DNA from: an uncultured Cytophagales bacterium
GTDB taxonomy: Bacteria; Bacteroidota; Bacteroidia; Cytophagales; Bernardetiaceae
Assembly (NCBI GenBank): GCA_937136415.1
Contig: CAKZOK010000174.1
Location: forward strand, 1-64,000
DNA: 64,000 bases
Direction: 5' to 3'
The notes beneath the pieces were generated by a model. That model was not told the origin of the DNA. It saw only the letters and a list, made by a program, of their open reading frames with translations, and ran no database searches. Position numbers and translations under genes: made by a program. The stretch's first letter is position 1. Every line of letters starts with the position of its first letter. Of the stretch, positions 28,774 through 36,774 are shown piece by piece.

Positions 28774-29694
28774 ATGAAAGAATTAGATATACAAGCCATT
28801 CGACAGTTTGGAAACATAGAATTTTTGGCTCGTCAAGTAGTCGAAGGTTTTATTTCAGGGCTTCACAAGTCGCCTTATCACGGTTTTTCGGTAGAGTTTG
28901 CCGAGCATCGAATTTATAATACAGGAGAAAGCACTCGCCATATCGATTGGAAAGTTTATGCACGAACCGACAAACTTTTTGTCAAACGCTACGAAGAAGA
29001 AACCAATCTAAGGGCGCAACTTTTGATTGATGTTTCGCCTTCTATGTATTATCCACGAGAAGGAAAGTACGAAAATGGAAAGATTACTTTTTCAATTATG
29101 GCTGCTGCTTCTATTGCTTATATGCTTCAAAAACAGCGTGATGCTATCGGTGCGACTACTTTTTCGGATAAATTAGAACTTCAAACGCCTATAAAAGCAA
29201 CTTCAAAACATATTCATACCATTTTTTTAGAATTTCAAAGGCTATTAAATCAGCCTGCACCAAATAATAAAAAAACATCGACAGCAAAGGTGTTGCACGA
29301 AATGGCAGAACGATTACACAAACGTTCTTTAGTTATTATTTTTAGTGATATGTTGGATAATATGAATGATAGCGACGAACTTTTTGCAGCTCTTCAACAC
29401 CTCAAGCACCGTCATCATGAAGTTCTTCTATTTCATGTAAAAGATTCCAAAACAGAAACCGAATTTGATTTTGAAGACCGTCCGTATATTTTTACAGACG
29501 TAGAAACAGGCGAAAAAATAAAACTGCAACCAGCAGAAGTACGAGAATATTATCAGCAGCAAACCAAAGCAAAAGAACAAGCTCTAAAACTCAAAAGTGG
29601 ACAATATAAAATTGATTTTGTAGAGGTGGATATTCGTCAGCCAATGGACAAAATTTTGTTGCCTTATCTTATAAAACGTGCTAAAATGAAATGA
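28774..29694 (+). CDS. DUF58 domain protein
   Basis: 306-residue DUF58 protein. The typical N-terminal YHGFSVEFAEHRIYNTGESTRHIDWKVYARTDKLFVKRYEEE segment is split here as YHGFSVEFAEHR, TRHIDWKVYARTD and KRYEEETN (about 35-85). It is followed by a vWA-like fold with LIDVSPSMYYP (a MIDAS-like DxSxS, about 89-99). DUF58 proteins act with MoxR-type AAA ATPases; in this window MoxR is 22 kb away with DUF4350 (49590-52090), so the usual cluster is split. Start 28774 (MKELDIQ) is chosen over a TTG five codons upstream that overlaps the -7 box. Confidence 0.88.
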   Translation: MKELDIQAIRQFGNIEFLARQVVEGFISGLHKSPYHGFSVEFAEHRIYNTGESTRHIDWKVYARTDKLFVKRYEEETNLRAQLLIDVSPSMYYPREGKYENGKITFSIMAAASIAYMLQKQRDAIGATTFSDKLELQTPIKATSKHIHTIFLEFQRLLNQPAPNNKKTSTAKVLHEMAERLHKRSLVIIFSDMLDNMNDSDELFAALQHLKHRHHEVLLFHVKDSKTETEFDFEDRPYIFTDVETGEKIKLQPAEVREYYQQQTKAKEQALKLKSGQYKIDFVEVDIRQPMDKILLPYLIKRAKMK

Positions 29695-30027
29695 TTTTTG
29701 CAGTAATCAGTAAAGTAGTTACCAGTTAATTTCAATATCTATTTTTTGTTCGATAATTATATTAGGTCTGACTTGGACAAAATAAGCCTTCTCAAAGTTT
29801 TAAATGCTGATTTTAAACTGGTCAGATCTAGAGTACAGACCAATTTAAAATAGAAGTTAGTGTTTATAAAAATGAAAATCGCTAACTCACTACTGTTTTA
29901 GTTGCATTATAAGATATAAAAATTATACAAATCTTATAAAAAGGCTGCTTGCAGTCAAATTAAGCATAAAATAAAATTGTAATATTCTAATTTACTGATA
30001 GTTAGTAAATAATTATATTTGTATTCT

Positions 30028-30126
30028 CATTCTCTCTGTTTAAAAAAATATTTGTATTTCATTCTAAAATCTGACTTTGTAAATTTATCTAGCTACAAAT
30101 CCTAAAAAAATTTGTAGCTTTTTTTT
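30028..30126 (+). ncRNA. Possible small RNA ending in a strong terminator
   Basis: A TATATTTG box (30014-30021) is followed about 100 bp later by an intrinsic terminator, with no ORF between. The terminator could instead end a long 3' UTR of the DUF58 gene 400 bp upstream. No known RNA family is recognised. Confidence 0.25.
30091..30126 (+). terminator. Intrinsic terminator
   Basis: 10-bp stem AGCTACAAAT/ATTTGTAGCT with a 9-nt loop and eight T residues; it isolates the PARP gene from upstream transcription. Confidence 0.88.
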
Positions 30127-30307
30127 GCTATTTTTTTTAGACCTCAAATGGTTTACGTTCTAATAAGTTAAATTTGTAGTATAAATAATTAGTAATTGCT
30201 ATTTTATTTAGCATAAAATTCTTATATTAGCCTTATCAAAAAGGAGGTAATAGAAGTTTTACTAAAAAAATTATCAATCTTTTACACACCAAATTTACCT
30301 TTCAATT

Positions 30308-31684
30308 ATGCAAACGCTTTCACAAAACACTACCAATACTATATTCAAAACAGCAAAATTAGTGATGGTAACAGCAGCCAACAACAATAAATATTATGAA
30401 ATGAAACAAATTTCTGATGATATTTTTTCAGTTTCTTATGGAAGAGTAGGGCAACGAGCTGCCAAAAATCAATATTCGATGTATCAATGGGCAAGCAAAT
30501 ACAGAGAAAAAATACGAAAAGGCTATAAAGATGTAACACACTTATTTGTAGAAGAATTAGAAAAAAAATCTTCAAAAAACAACTCCAATTCTTCTACTTC
30601 TTTAGCTTCTTGGTCGGCTATCAAAAACGGCGAAGTGCGTGAACTTTTTCGCCACCTAACACAATATGCAAACCGTTCTTTATCACATAATTATGAAGTT
30701 TCGGCTGCCGATGTTACGATGGCGCAGGTAGAAGAGGCTCAAAATATTTTAGATAATCTAACTAAAAAAGTAGATTTTAAATCTAAAAAAATAAGTAAAA
30801 AAGAATTAGAAAAGTTTGATACAATTAGTTTTAATACTCTTTTATTAGAAATGTATAGTATTATTCCACGCAAAATGGAAAGTGTTCAGAAGTATCTTTT
30901 AGAATACACAACAGCAAAAACAGTTTCGAAACAGATTATAGAAAGAGCTAGAAAAATACTGACCAACGAACAAGAAACACTAGATGTAATGCGTGGCGAG
31001 GTAGAATTAAGGTTGCAACAAGAAAAGAAAGAAAATCTAAAAACAAAAGCAACAAAAAACAAACAAAGTGAAAAAACACTCTTAGACGCACTAGGAATTG
31101 AAGTCAATATTTTAGACAATCAGAAAGCAAAAGATGCCCTTCAAATCAAGCGCATCAAAAAAATGATGCAAGCAGAAGTAGGCAAATTTGTCAATGCTTA
31201 TGCCGTCAAAGATGTTGCTCAAGAACAAATTTTTGATAAGGCTTTAAAGGAAAGCAAATACAGAACAACTCAATTATTATGGCACGGAAGCCGAAATGAA
31301 AACTGGCTTTCTATCTTAAAAACAGGTTTGGTTTTGCGCCCTACCAACGCACTCATTACAGGAAAAATGTTTGGTTATGGTCTTTATTTTGCCGACAACT
31401 GCCGAAAATCATTGAATTACACATCGCTTAGAGGTTCGCACTGGACAGGTGGAAACGATAATAAAGCTTTTTTGGCAATTTATGAAATTCATACAGGAAG
31501 ACAATTAAAAATTGAGGAATACAAAGATTGGTGTAGCAATCTGACATATCCAAACCTCAAAAAACAAAATTCCGAAGCCGATTCTCTCTTTGCAAAAGGT
31601 GGAATAGATTTACTCAACAATGAATTTATAATCTATAAAGAAAATCAATGTACGATTCGATATTTGGTCGAAGTGCAATACTAA
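30308..31684 (+). CDS. Bacterial poly(ADP-ribose) polymerase-like protein (WGR, helical and catalytic domains)
   Basis: 458 residues with the eukaryotic DNA-dependent PARP layout. A WGR domain at about 15-85 contains SVSYGRVGQR. A PARP regulatory helical domain at about 100-235 contains MYSIIPRKM. A Lys-rich linker follows, then the catalytic ART fold at about 255-458. The H-Y-E triad is intact: H326 in LLWHGSR, Y360 in GYGLYFADN (with stacking Y371 in SLNYT) and E439 in NNEFIIYKENQ. It should therefore transfer and possibly polymerise ADP-ribose from NAD, presumably on DNA damage sensed by WGR. Such PARPs are sporadic in bacteria. A WGR-like gene follows 99 bp downstream. Confidence 0.92.
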   Translation: MQTLSQNTTNTIFKTAKLVMVTAANNNKYYEMKQISDDIFSVSYGRVGQRAAKNQYSMYQWASKYREKIRKGYKDVTHLFVEELEKKSSKNNSNSSTSLASWSAIKNGEVRELFRHLTQYANRSLSHNYEVSAADVTMAQVEEAQNILDNLTKKVDFKSKKISKKELEKFDTISFNTLLLEMYSIIPRKMESVQKYLLEYTTAKTVSKQIIERARKILTNEQETLDVMRGEVELRLQQEKKENLKTKATKNKQSEKTLLDALGIEVNILDNQKAKDALQIKRIKKMMQAEVGKFVNAYAVKDVAQEQIFDKALKESKYRTTQLLWHGSRNENWLSILKTGLVLRPTNALITGKMFGYGLYFADNCRKSLNYTSLRGSHWTGGNDNKAFLAIYEIHTGRQLKIEEYKDWCSNLTYPNLKKQNSEADSLFAKGGIDLLNNEFIIYKENQCTIRYLVEVQY

Positions 31685-31748
31685 GTAGCTGACACTTTCC
31701 AAGTGTCATTAAACATAATATTTCTGACAGTTGGAAACTGTTAGCTAC
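31683..31748 (+). repeat. Double hairpin with alternative long-range pairing
   Basis: GACACTT-TCC-AAGTGTC (31691-31707) and ACAGTT-GGA-AACTGT (31727-31741) are two hairpins with complementary loops. The outer arms 31685-31700 and 31733-31748 (GTAGCT/AGCTAC ends) can also pair with each other at 14 of 16 positions. It begins at the PARP stop codon. Confidence 0.65.
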
Positions 31749-31783
31749 CTATAAAACTTCTCAACTCTAAATCTAAATTAACT

Positions 31784-32656
31784 ATGAAAACTCTCTCTTT
31801 GATTGATATACAACTTGTGGCACATGAGCATTTCAAAAAACGTGGTTTTACGACTACTTTAGATGTAAAAAATGAGCTTCGAAAAAATGGTTTTCACGCC
31901 ATTCAGTCGGAAGTTTCGCTTTGGATGGACGAACTTGCGACAGAAGAAGAATGGGATTATGAATGCAATGGAACATTTAGAATGTATTCTTTAGGCGATG
32001 ATGAGCAGTATTCGGCAACGCTTTATATGGTAAAAGGAAATGCTTTTTGGGAAGGAGAATTACATGGAAAAACAATTTGGGTTACTCATGGCGCAATCGG
32101 AAGTACAATGCAGAACCGAACAGTTCATGAGCATACATTTCCAAAAAGCCGTATTGCGTGGGCAAATTGGAAACAAATTATTACCAGAAATTATCAACAT
32201 GGTTTTAAGGCTATTGATAATCCATTTATTGCTCGTTTGCGTTTGCGCTCCTTGTATCAAAATTATAGATTACAAAACCCTGTTTCTTGCCTTATTTCAT
32301 ACAGAAATACAAAAAAATACTTAGCAAAAGGAAGTCAATGGATAGAAATGCAAGGAAATTATGTCTTGGGTTGGGAGCTACCAAAACAACAAAAAGAACT
32401 CAAAAGAATGCTTCGTAAAAAGGAATGGAATAGTGTACAGGTCAGTTTCCAAATGATTCATGTGCATCACGAAGAAACCTCTCACAAAGAACCTTTGTTG
32501 GTAGATAATATAGCAAAACCAATTATGGAAATTGATAATTCAAATATTTATGAAATAGAATTATCGTACTCAAATGGAGAAACACTTTACCTAAGTGCCT
32601 ATGATTGGGAATGGGAAACCGAACTTTTACCTTTGGTGCGTTGGCTGACTTTATAA
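31784..32656 (+). CDS. Hypothetical protein with winged-helix-like and WGR-like regions
   Basis: 290 residues, family not recognised. Residues about 1-70 look like a helix-turn-helix (FTTTLDVKNELRKNGF, QSEVSLWMDELA). Residues about 78-141 read like a WGR domain: hydrophobic start YMVKGNAFWEGEL, then THGAIGS in place of the YGRIG turn, a charged strand, and a final helix ending RNYQHGF (WGR domains end in a KGY-like phrase). Residues 145-290 are unknown. It follows the PARP gene in the same direction, with a double hairpin between, and ends at a perfect bidirectional terminator. The WGR reading is by eye and needs a profile search. Confidence 0.7.
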   Translation: MKTLSLIDIQLVAHEHFKKRGFTTTLDVKNELRKNGFHAIQSEVSLWMDELATEEEWDYECNGTFRMYSLGDDEQYSATLYMVKGNAFWEGELHGKTIWVTHGAIGSTMQNRTVHEHTFPKSRIAWANWKQIITRNYQHGFKAIDNPFIARLRLRSLYQNYRLQNPVSCLISYRNTKKYLAKGSQWIEMQGNYVLGWELPKQQKELKRMLRKKEWNSVQVSFQMIHVHHEETSHKEPLLVDNIAKPIMEIDNSNIYEIELSYSNGETLYLSAYDWEWETELLPLVRWLTL

Positions 32657-32716
32657 TAAAATATGAAATTAGAGGCGAGAGATAAATGTAAGAGTTTTGT
32701 AACTAAACCTTAAAAG

Positions 32717-32755
32717 CAAAAACCGTTTTTAGAATAGTTCTAAAAACGGTTTTTG
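32717..32755. terminator. Perfect 18-bp bidirectional terminator
   Basis: Stem CAAAAACCGTTTTTAGAA and its exact complement with a TAG loop; it separates the WGR-like gene from the convergent 55-aa gene. Confidence 0.88.
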
Positions 32756-32758
32756 TAT

Positions 32759-32926
32759 TTATTTTTTTTCTACTGATGTATTTTTCTTAAATAAATCATT
32801 CCTTACATCATCTTTATCCAAGGTTCTGTATTTTCGGTGACGCATATAATCCATAAAATAACCTGCTGCTGGAAAAACCACAGACATTATTAAGATAAAT
32901 ACGATTAGTGCCATTTTGCTGCTCAT
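32759..32926 (-). CDS. 55-residue single-pass membrane protein
   Basis: Small protein beginning MSSKMALIVF, with one hydrophobic helix at residues 5-24 followed by a charged cytoplasmic tail (MRHRKYRTLDKDD, about 28-40). An internal ATG at codon 5 is an alternative start. It sits between the WGR-like gene and the methyltransferase, and a perfect terminator begins 4 bp beyond its stop, which supports a real transcription unit. The family is not recognised. Confidence 0.65.
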   Translation of the reverse strand: MSSKMALIVFILIMSVVFPAAGYFMDYMRHRKYRTLDKDDVRNDLFKKNTSVEKK

Positions 32927-33040
32927 AACTATATATTGTATTGAATGGTAAATTACTGATTATTAGCCTGAAAACATGTTGTTTTCCTTTTTGTTAAATA
33001 AATACCTTATTGATATTAATTATATTCTTAAATCTAACTT

Positions 33041-33682
33041 CTAAATTGGTTTTATCATTTCAAAAAAGAGTTCTGTTCCTTGTCTTGGTTTAATGCTATT
33101 ATAACATCTTTTGAGAGTCTTTATTTCAAAGTCAGCTTCAAAAATCATTCGATATTCGTGTATATTTCCTCCAAAAGGTGGGCTCTCTTGCTCTTCTTGA
33201 ATAGGAAAATCAAATAAAAGTCCGATTAGTTTTCCTTCTTTTTTCAAAAGTTGATTCATTTTTTTTGCGTATTCTATTCTCAAATGTGGGTCTAAGGCAC
33301 AAAAAAAAGTTTGTTCGACAATCAAATCAAAGAAATTAAAATACTCTGAATTTTGTCCTTCAAATCTAAAAAAATCATCTTTTATCAAATGTTCTTTTGG
33401 AAAAGTAGGACAACGCTTAGAAAATTCCTTCAAAGGTTGGGCTGCCAAATCAAGTACATAGACATTGGTAAAGCCTTTTTTATGTAAAAATTCAGCTTCA
33501 TAACTATTGCCTCCTCCTGGAATTAGAATATTTAGCGTTTTATTTTTTTCCTCTTTTTCTATCAATCTACCAAAATAAGCAACCAAAGGAGGGCTGGCAT
33601 AACCAATATCCCAAGGTATATCCGAATTTTTGTAGCGATTTTGCCAATAAGAAGAATTGAAAGAGGTAGAAGAAGTATTCAT
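33041..33682 (-). CDS. TPMT-like SAM-dependent methyltransferase
   Basis: 213 residues of the thiopurine S-methyltransferase fold. The N-terminus has WQNRYKNSDIPWDIGYASPP, and the SAM-binding loop is LIPGGGNSYEAEFLHKKGF (about 50-68), where TPMTs have PGCGxxxDxxxLA. A catalytic-region phrase EQTFFCALDP (about 118-127) is typical. The family methylates small thiols or halide/chalcogen compounds; the substrate here is unknown. A -7 box is at 33712-33719. Confidence 0.85.
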   Translation of the reverse strand: MNTSSTSFNSSYWQNRYKNSDIPWDIGYASPPLVAYFGRLIEKEEKNKTLNILIPGGGNSYEAEFLHKKGFTNVYVLDLAAQPLKEFSKRCPTFPKEHLIKDDFFRFEGQNSEYFNFFDLIVEQTFFCALDPHLRIEYAKKMNQLLKKEGKLIGLLFDFPIQEEQESPPFGGNIHEYRMIFEADFEIKTLKRCYNSIKPRQGTELFFEMIKPI

Positions 33683-33711
33683 AAAACAATTATTATATAT
33701 GCTTGAAATAC

Positions 33712-33719
33712 AAAATTAC
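33712..33719 (-). promoter_or_regulatory. -7 box of the methyltransferase gene
   Basis: Minus-strand TAATTTTG, predicted leader about 25 nt. Confidence 0.4.
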
Positions 33720-33805
33720 AAATTTATTAATGAAAAATAGCACTCGTTTTTATTCTGGTCAGACAAATTCATTTTTTAAATTATAGATTTTTAATAAAAA
33801 AGTTG

Positions 33806-33813
33806 TATTTTTG
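33806..33813 (+). promoter_or_regulatory. -7 box of the 36-aa ORF
   Basis: TATTTTTG about 45 bp upstream of a small ORF that ends at a terminator. Confidence 0.4.
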
Positions 33814-33855
33814 TAGCAATGCACTAAAAAATATCAATTTTATAAATTGTCATTT

Positions 33856-33966
33856 ATGAAACATTCAAAGATACATTTGACCAACTTACAAGAAAAAATA
33901 TCAAAACATGAAATTTTTGTAATTTTTGTCTTTTCTATTTTTTCTAAAAATATTTATACTATTTAA
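33856..33966 (+). CDS. Possible 36-residue microprotein
   Basis: ATG-to-TAA frame of 36 codons: a basic N-terminal half (MKHSKIHLTN, KISKHE) and a hydrophobic C-terminal half (IFVIFVFSIFS). A -7 box lies upstream and an intrinsic terminator begins at its stop codon, so the ORF occupies a complete promoter-to-terminator unit. It could be a small membrane peptide, or the unit could be an untranslated RNA. No family recognised. Confidence 0.4.
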   Translation: MKHSKIHLTNLQEKISKHEIFVIFVFSIFSKNIYTI

Positions 33967-34001
33967 AAACCGTTTACTTTTTTAAGATAAACGGTTTTTT
34001 T
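33965..34001 (+). terminator. Intrinsic terminator upstream of pyrH
   Basis: Stem AAAAACCGTTTA/TAAACGGTTTTT with a T run. Confidence 0.85.
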
Positions 34002-34121
34002 ATGGAATTTAATTTGGTGTTTTTCAAATTCTGAAATAAATTCTCTTACAAAACACAAAAAAAGAAATTACCCAATAATTTTTATAGATTTTAATTCTCC
34101 AATTTTACATTACAAATTCTT

Positions 34122-34859
34122 ATGTACAACTCAAATAACGCCTCAAATTATCGCTATCGTCGCATTTTATTAAAACTTAGTGGCGAGGCTCTTATGGGAA
34201 AACAACAATTCGGAATCGATGCCGAAAGATTAGAACAATATGCTTTAGAAGTAAAAAAAGCAGTTGATGAAGGCTTACAAGTGGCTATCGTAATTGGAGG
34301 AGGAAATATTTTTAGAGGAATGCAATCTCCCAAAATCGGCATTGACAGAGTGCAGGGCGACTATATGGGAATGCTTGCCACTTCTATCAACGGAATGGCG
34401 TTGCAATCTGCCCTTGAGCAAGTTGGCGTTTATACTCGTTTGCTTTCAGGTATCAAAATGGAGCAAATTTGTGAGCCGTATGTGCGTCGTCGTGCTATTC
34501 GTCATCTTGAAAAAGGACGTGTCGTTATTTTTGTAGCTGGTTTGGGAAGTCCTTATTTTACGACGGATTCGGCTGCTTCGCTTCGTGCTATCGAAATTGG
34601 TGCCGATGTAGTTTTGAAAGGAACACGAGTAGATGGCGTTTATTCAGAAGACCCAGAAAAAAACCCTGATGCTGTTCGTTACTCAAATTTATCGTTCCAA
34701 GAAGTCTATAATAAAGGTTTGAATATTATGGATATGACTGCTTTTACGCTTTGTAGAGAAAATAATTTGCCAATTATTGTTTTTGATATGAATGAAGAAG
34801 GAAATCTTTTGAAAGTCTTGCACGGAGATGAAATTGGAACGCTTATTACTGAATATTAG
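34122..34859 (+). CDS. pyrH: UMP kinase
   Basis: 245-residue bacterial UMP kinase of the amino acid kinase fold, phosphorylating UMP to UDP. Visible motifs are [32 protein letters not shown] and [13 protein letters not shown] short N-terminal extension (about 10 residues) precedes the usual start. The frr gene that often follows pyrH is absent; the next gene encodes a secreted lectin. Confidence 0.95.
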   Translation: MYNSNNASNYRYRRILLKLSGEALMGKQQFGIDAERLEQYALEVKKAVDEGLQVAIVIGGGNIFRGMQSPKIGIDRVQGDYMGMLATSINGMALQSALEQVGVYTRLLSGIKMEQICEPYVRRRAIRHLEKGRVVIFVAGLGSPYFTTDSAASLRAIEIGADVVLKGTRVDGVYSEDPEKNPDAVRYSNLSFQEVYNKGLNIMDMTAFTLCRENNLPIIVFDMNEEGNLLKVLHGDEIGTLITEY

Positions 34860-35188
34860 AAATTTCTTAAATTACGGATTACGGATTACGGATTACGGAT
34901 TACGGAAATTTCATTAAAATGATTTTCTTTAAAAATATAAATTTGTAATTCGTTTTTTTTATTTTGGGTCATTTTTCTTTAGACAATAATACTTTTATTT
35001 TGACTATTCTTTCGGCTATGCTTTGGGAAATTGAGATTTATTTTAGCACAAACCATTCAGAGCATAAGATGTAGATTTAAAAAGAATGGAGTTGTTATTG
35101 ATATTGATTGAAATGAAAGCCTATCTGTTGTTTCATTTTATAGAAAAGATAGAGCTACTTACTTTATTAACTACATAAAAAATCTATT
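34860..35188. other. 329-bp gap after pyrH
   Basis: It begins with a 7-bp tandem repeat. The remainder is AT-rich, with a weak AAATGAAA/TTTCATTT inverted repeat near 35110-35140 and no ORF or clear promoter. Confidence 0.5.
34871..34905 (+). repeat. Five tandem copies of ATTACGG
   Basis: A perfect 7-bp unit repeated five times immediately after pyrH; a candidate variable-number locus. Confidence 0.9.
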
Positions 35189-36193
35189 ATGAAAAAGCTG
35201 TTTTTCTACCTCATTATTCTAACTTTCTTTCTGCCTTATTTAAGTACTGCACAAAATTACAATCCCAGTTCCTATAAATTAGATAGAGTAGAGTTATCGC
35301 AAGAAGAACAGAAGCTGTACAATCTAATTATGGAGTATCGAAAACAGAAAGGACTTCCTAGTATTCCACTTTCCAAATCTCTGACTTATGTTGCGCAAGT
35401 TCACGCTTGGGACGTAGCTGTCAATAAACCTAATGCTAATCGTGAGTGCAACATGCACAGTTGGTCTAGTGCTGGCTCTTGGTCGTCGTGTTGTTATACC
35501 AAAGACCACGCACAAGCAAAATGTATGTGGAATAAGCCTAGAGAAATGACTAATTACAAAGGAAACGGTTATGAGATTTCTTCTGGAGGAGGAAGCTCTA
35601 TGACAGCAGAAAGTGCTTTGAAGAGTTGGAAGGGTAGCAAAGGACACAACAATGTCATTATTAATAATGATATTTGGAAAAATTCTAACTGGCAAGCTAT
35701 CGGAATTGGTATGTATGAAGGCTATGCGATGGTATGGTTTGGAAAAAGCAAAGATGAGCAAAAAACAAGTATGGGTTTTGGTTCGTCTTCAAATACAGAT
35801 AATGTCGCAGGAAAAGAAATGCAAAAGGGAAATTCTATGACTACAAATCAGCGCATTTATTCTCCCAACAAACAACATTATTTGGTTATGCAGTCTGATG
35901 GAAATTTAGTAGTTTACACAAAAAATGACCATCCAATTTGGGCAACAGATACCTATGGAAAAGGAAATGGTTGTAGATTGGATATGCAAACTGATGGACA
36001 TTTGGTAATTTATAATGCTAATAATCGTGCTATTTGGGCATCTGGAACACATAGCTCTCGTAATGCAAAGTACGCACAGAAAGAATGGAAACCTATCAAA
36101 ATGGTATTTACAAATGGTGGTTTTGTAACCCTTATTAGTGCAACTGGAAAAATAGTCTGGACAAGCAAAAATAGCAAAGGCGAACGTCTTTAA
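35189..36193 (+). CDS. Secreted CAP domain - bulb-type lectin fusion
   Basis: 334 residues. The signal peptide is 1-21. Residues about 36-190 form a CAP/SCP-like domain: QKLYNLIMEYRKQKGLP, YVAQVHAWDVA with H72, AESALKSW, and SKGHNNVI with H153. A short Ser/Gly linker follows. Residues about 212-325 are a bulb-type (B-lectin) domain with the mannose-binding pattern QxDxNxVxY at 235-243 (QSDGNLVVY) and a second copy at 267-275 where Asn is His (QTDGHLVIY); a third is degenerate. Cysteines at 87, 101, 102, 112 suggest disulfides. It is exported, probably extracellular, and would bind sugars while the CAP domain acts on or binds another partner. No T9SS tail is seen. Confidence 0.88.
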   Translation: MKKLFFYLIILTFFLPYLSTAQNYNPSSYKLDRVELSQEEQKLYNLIMEYRKQKGLPSIPLSKSLTYVAQVHAWDVAVNKPNANRECNMHSWSSAGSWSSCCYTKDHAQAKCMWNKPREMTNYKGNGYEISSGGGSSMTAESALKSWKGSKGHNNVIINNDIWKNSNWQAIGIGMYEGYAMVWFGKSKDEQKTSMGFGSSSNTDNVAGKEMQKGNSMTTNQRIYSPNKQHYLVMQSDGNLVVYTKNDHPIWATDTYGKGNGCRLDMQTDGHLVIYNANNRAIWASGTHSSRNAKYAQKEWKPIKMVFTNGGFVTLISATGKIVWTSKNSKGERL

Positions 36194-36221
36194 AATTAAA
36201 TTAGTCTTTTTCTAAAATTTA

Positions 36222-36265
36222 AAAGCTCATTTATTCTAAAGAAATAAGTGAGCTTTACTTTTTTT
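36222..36265 (+). terminator. Intrinsic terminator after the lectin gene
   Basis: Stem AAAGCTCAtTTATT pairs with AATAAGTGAGCTTT, with a T run. Confidence 0.8.
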
Positions 36266-36302
36266 GTAAAAAAATTTATATCTACTTACCTAAAAATACA
36301 AA

Positions 36303-36728
36303 ATGACACAAATTTCAATTAGCACAGGAATCGGAATAAGTATTTTTTATACATTTTTTTTAGGAGGTATCTTCGTTTTATTTCTTTTTCTCCCAAAAAG
36401 TGAGGCTACAAATAAATATTTTTATTTTGTAATGATTACAATTCCATTAATGTTATTTGGAATTTATTATTTTCTTTTATTTTGGACAACCTTCAAAACA
36501 GATAACCAAAAACTAATCATAGAACAAAAAGCCCTTTTCAAAAATGAAACAAAAGAGTTTGAAAATATAGAAAAGATAACTTTTTATCATCGCAAAGGAA
36601 ATTATGCCCTACAAATTGAATCTAAAAACAGAGAAAAGCCCACTCAATATTTTGGCTTTTCGAAGAGTAATAAAAAAGAAGTTCAGATTTTTTTAGAAAA
36701 AACTAATTTTGAGATTGAGTATAGGTAG
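36303..36728 (+). CDS. Hypothetical two-helix membrane protein
   Basis: 141 residues. Two membrane helices (about 8-31 and 40-63) are followed by a soluble part of about 75 residues alternating short strands (KLIIEQKALFKNETKEFENIEKITF is split as KLIIEQKALF and EFENIEKITF) and ending in a helix. The layout resembles small bacterial PH-like membrane proteins, but no family is certain. It may be a downstream gene on its own transcript, since the lectin terminator lies between. Confidence 0.65.
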   Translation: MTQISISTGIGISIFYTFFLGGIFVLFLFLPKSEATNKYFYFVMITIPLMLFGIYYFLLFWTTFKTDNQKLIIEQKALFKNETKEFENIEKITFYHRKGNYALQIESKNREKPTQYFGFSKSNKKEVQIFLEKTNFEIEYR

Positions 36729-36774
36729 GTTTAATTATCATTGCAATAACACATCAATAATCTATAAAAATTTC

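Larger units (their letters stand above)
29695..30307. other. 613-bp gap between DUF58 and PARP genes
   Basis: No ORF. It contains a loose GGTCTGAC/GTCAGATC inverted repeat near 29765-29830, a small CTGCTTGCAG palindrome near 29945, a TATATTTG box at 30014 and a strong terminator at 30091-30126, which together may be a short untranslated transcript. A perfect AAGGAGGT at 30241-30248 has no start codon at the right distance. Confidence 0.5.

Noticed and set aside
30241-30248. Perfect Shine-Dalgarno AAGGAGGT
   Set aside because: No start codon follows at usable distance; the PARP ATG is 60 bp away, and such sites are not generally used in Bacteroidetes.
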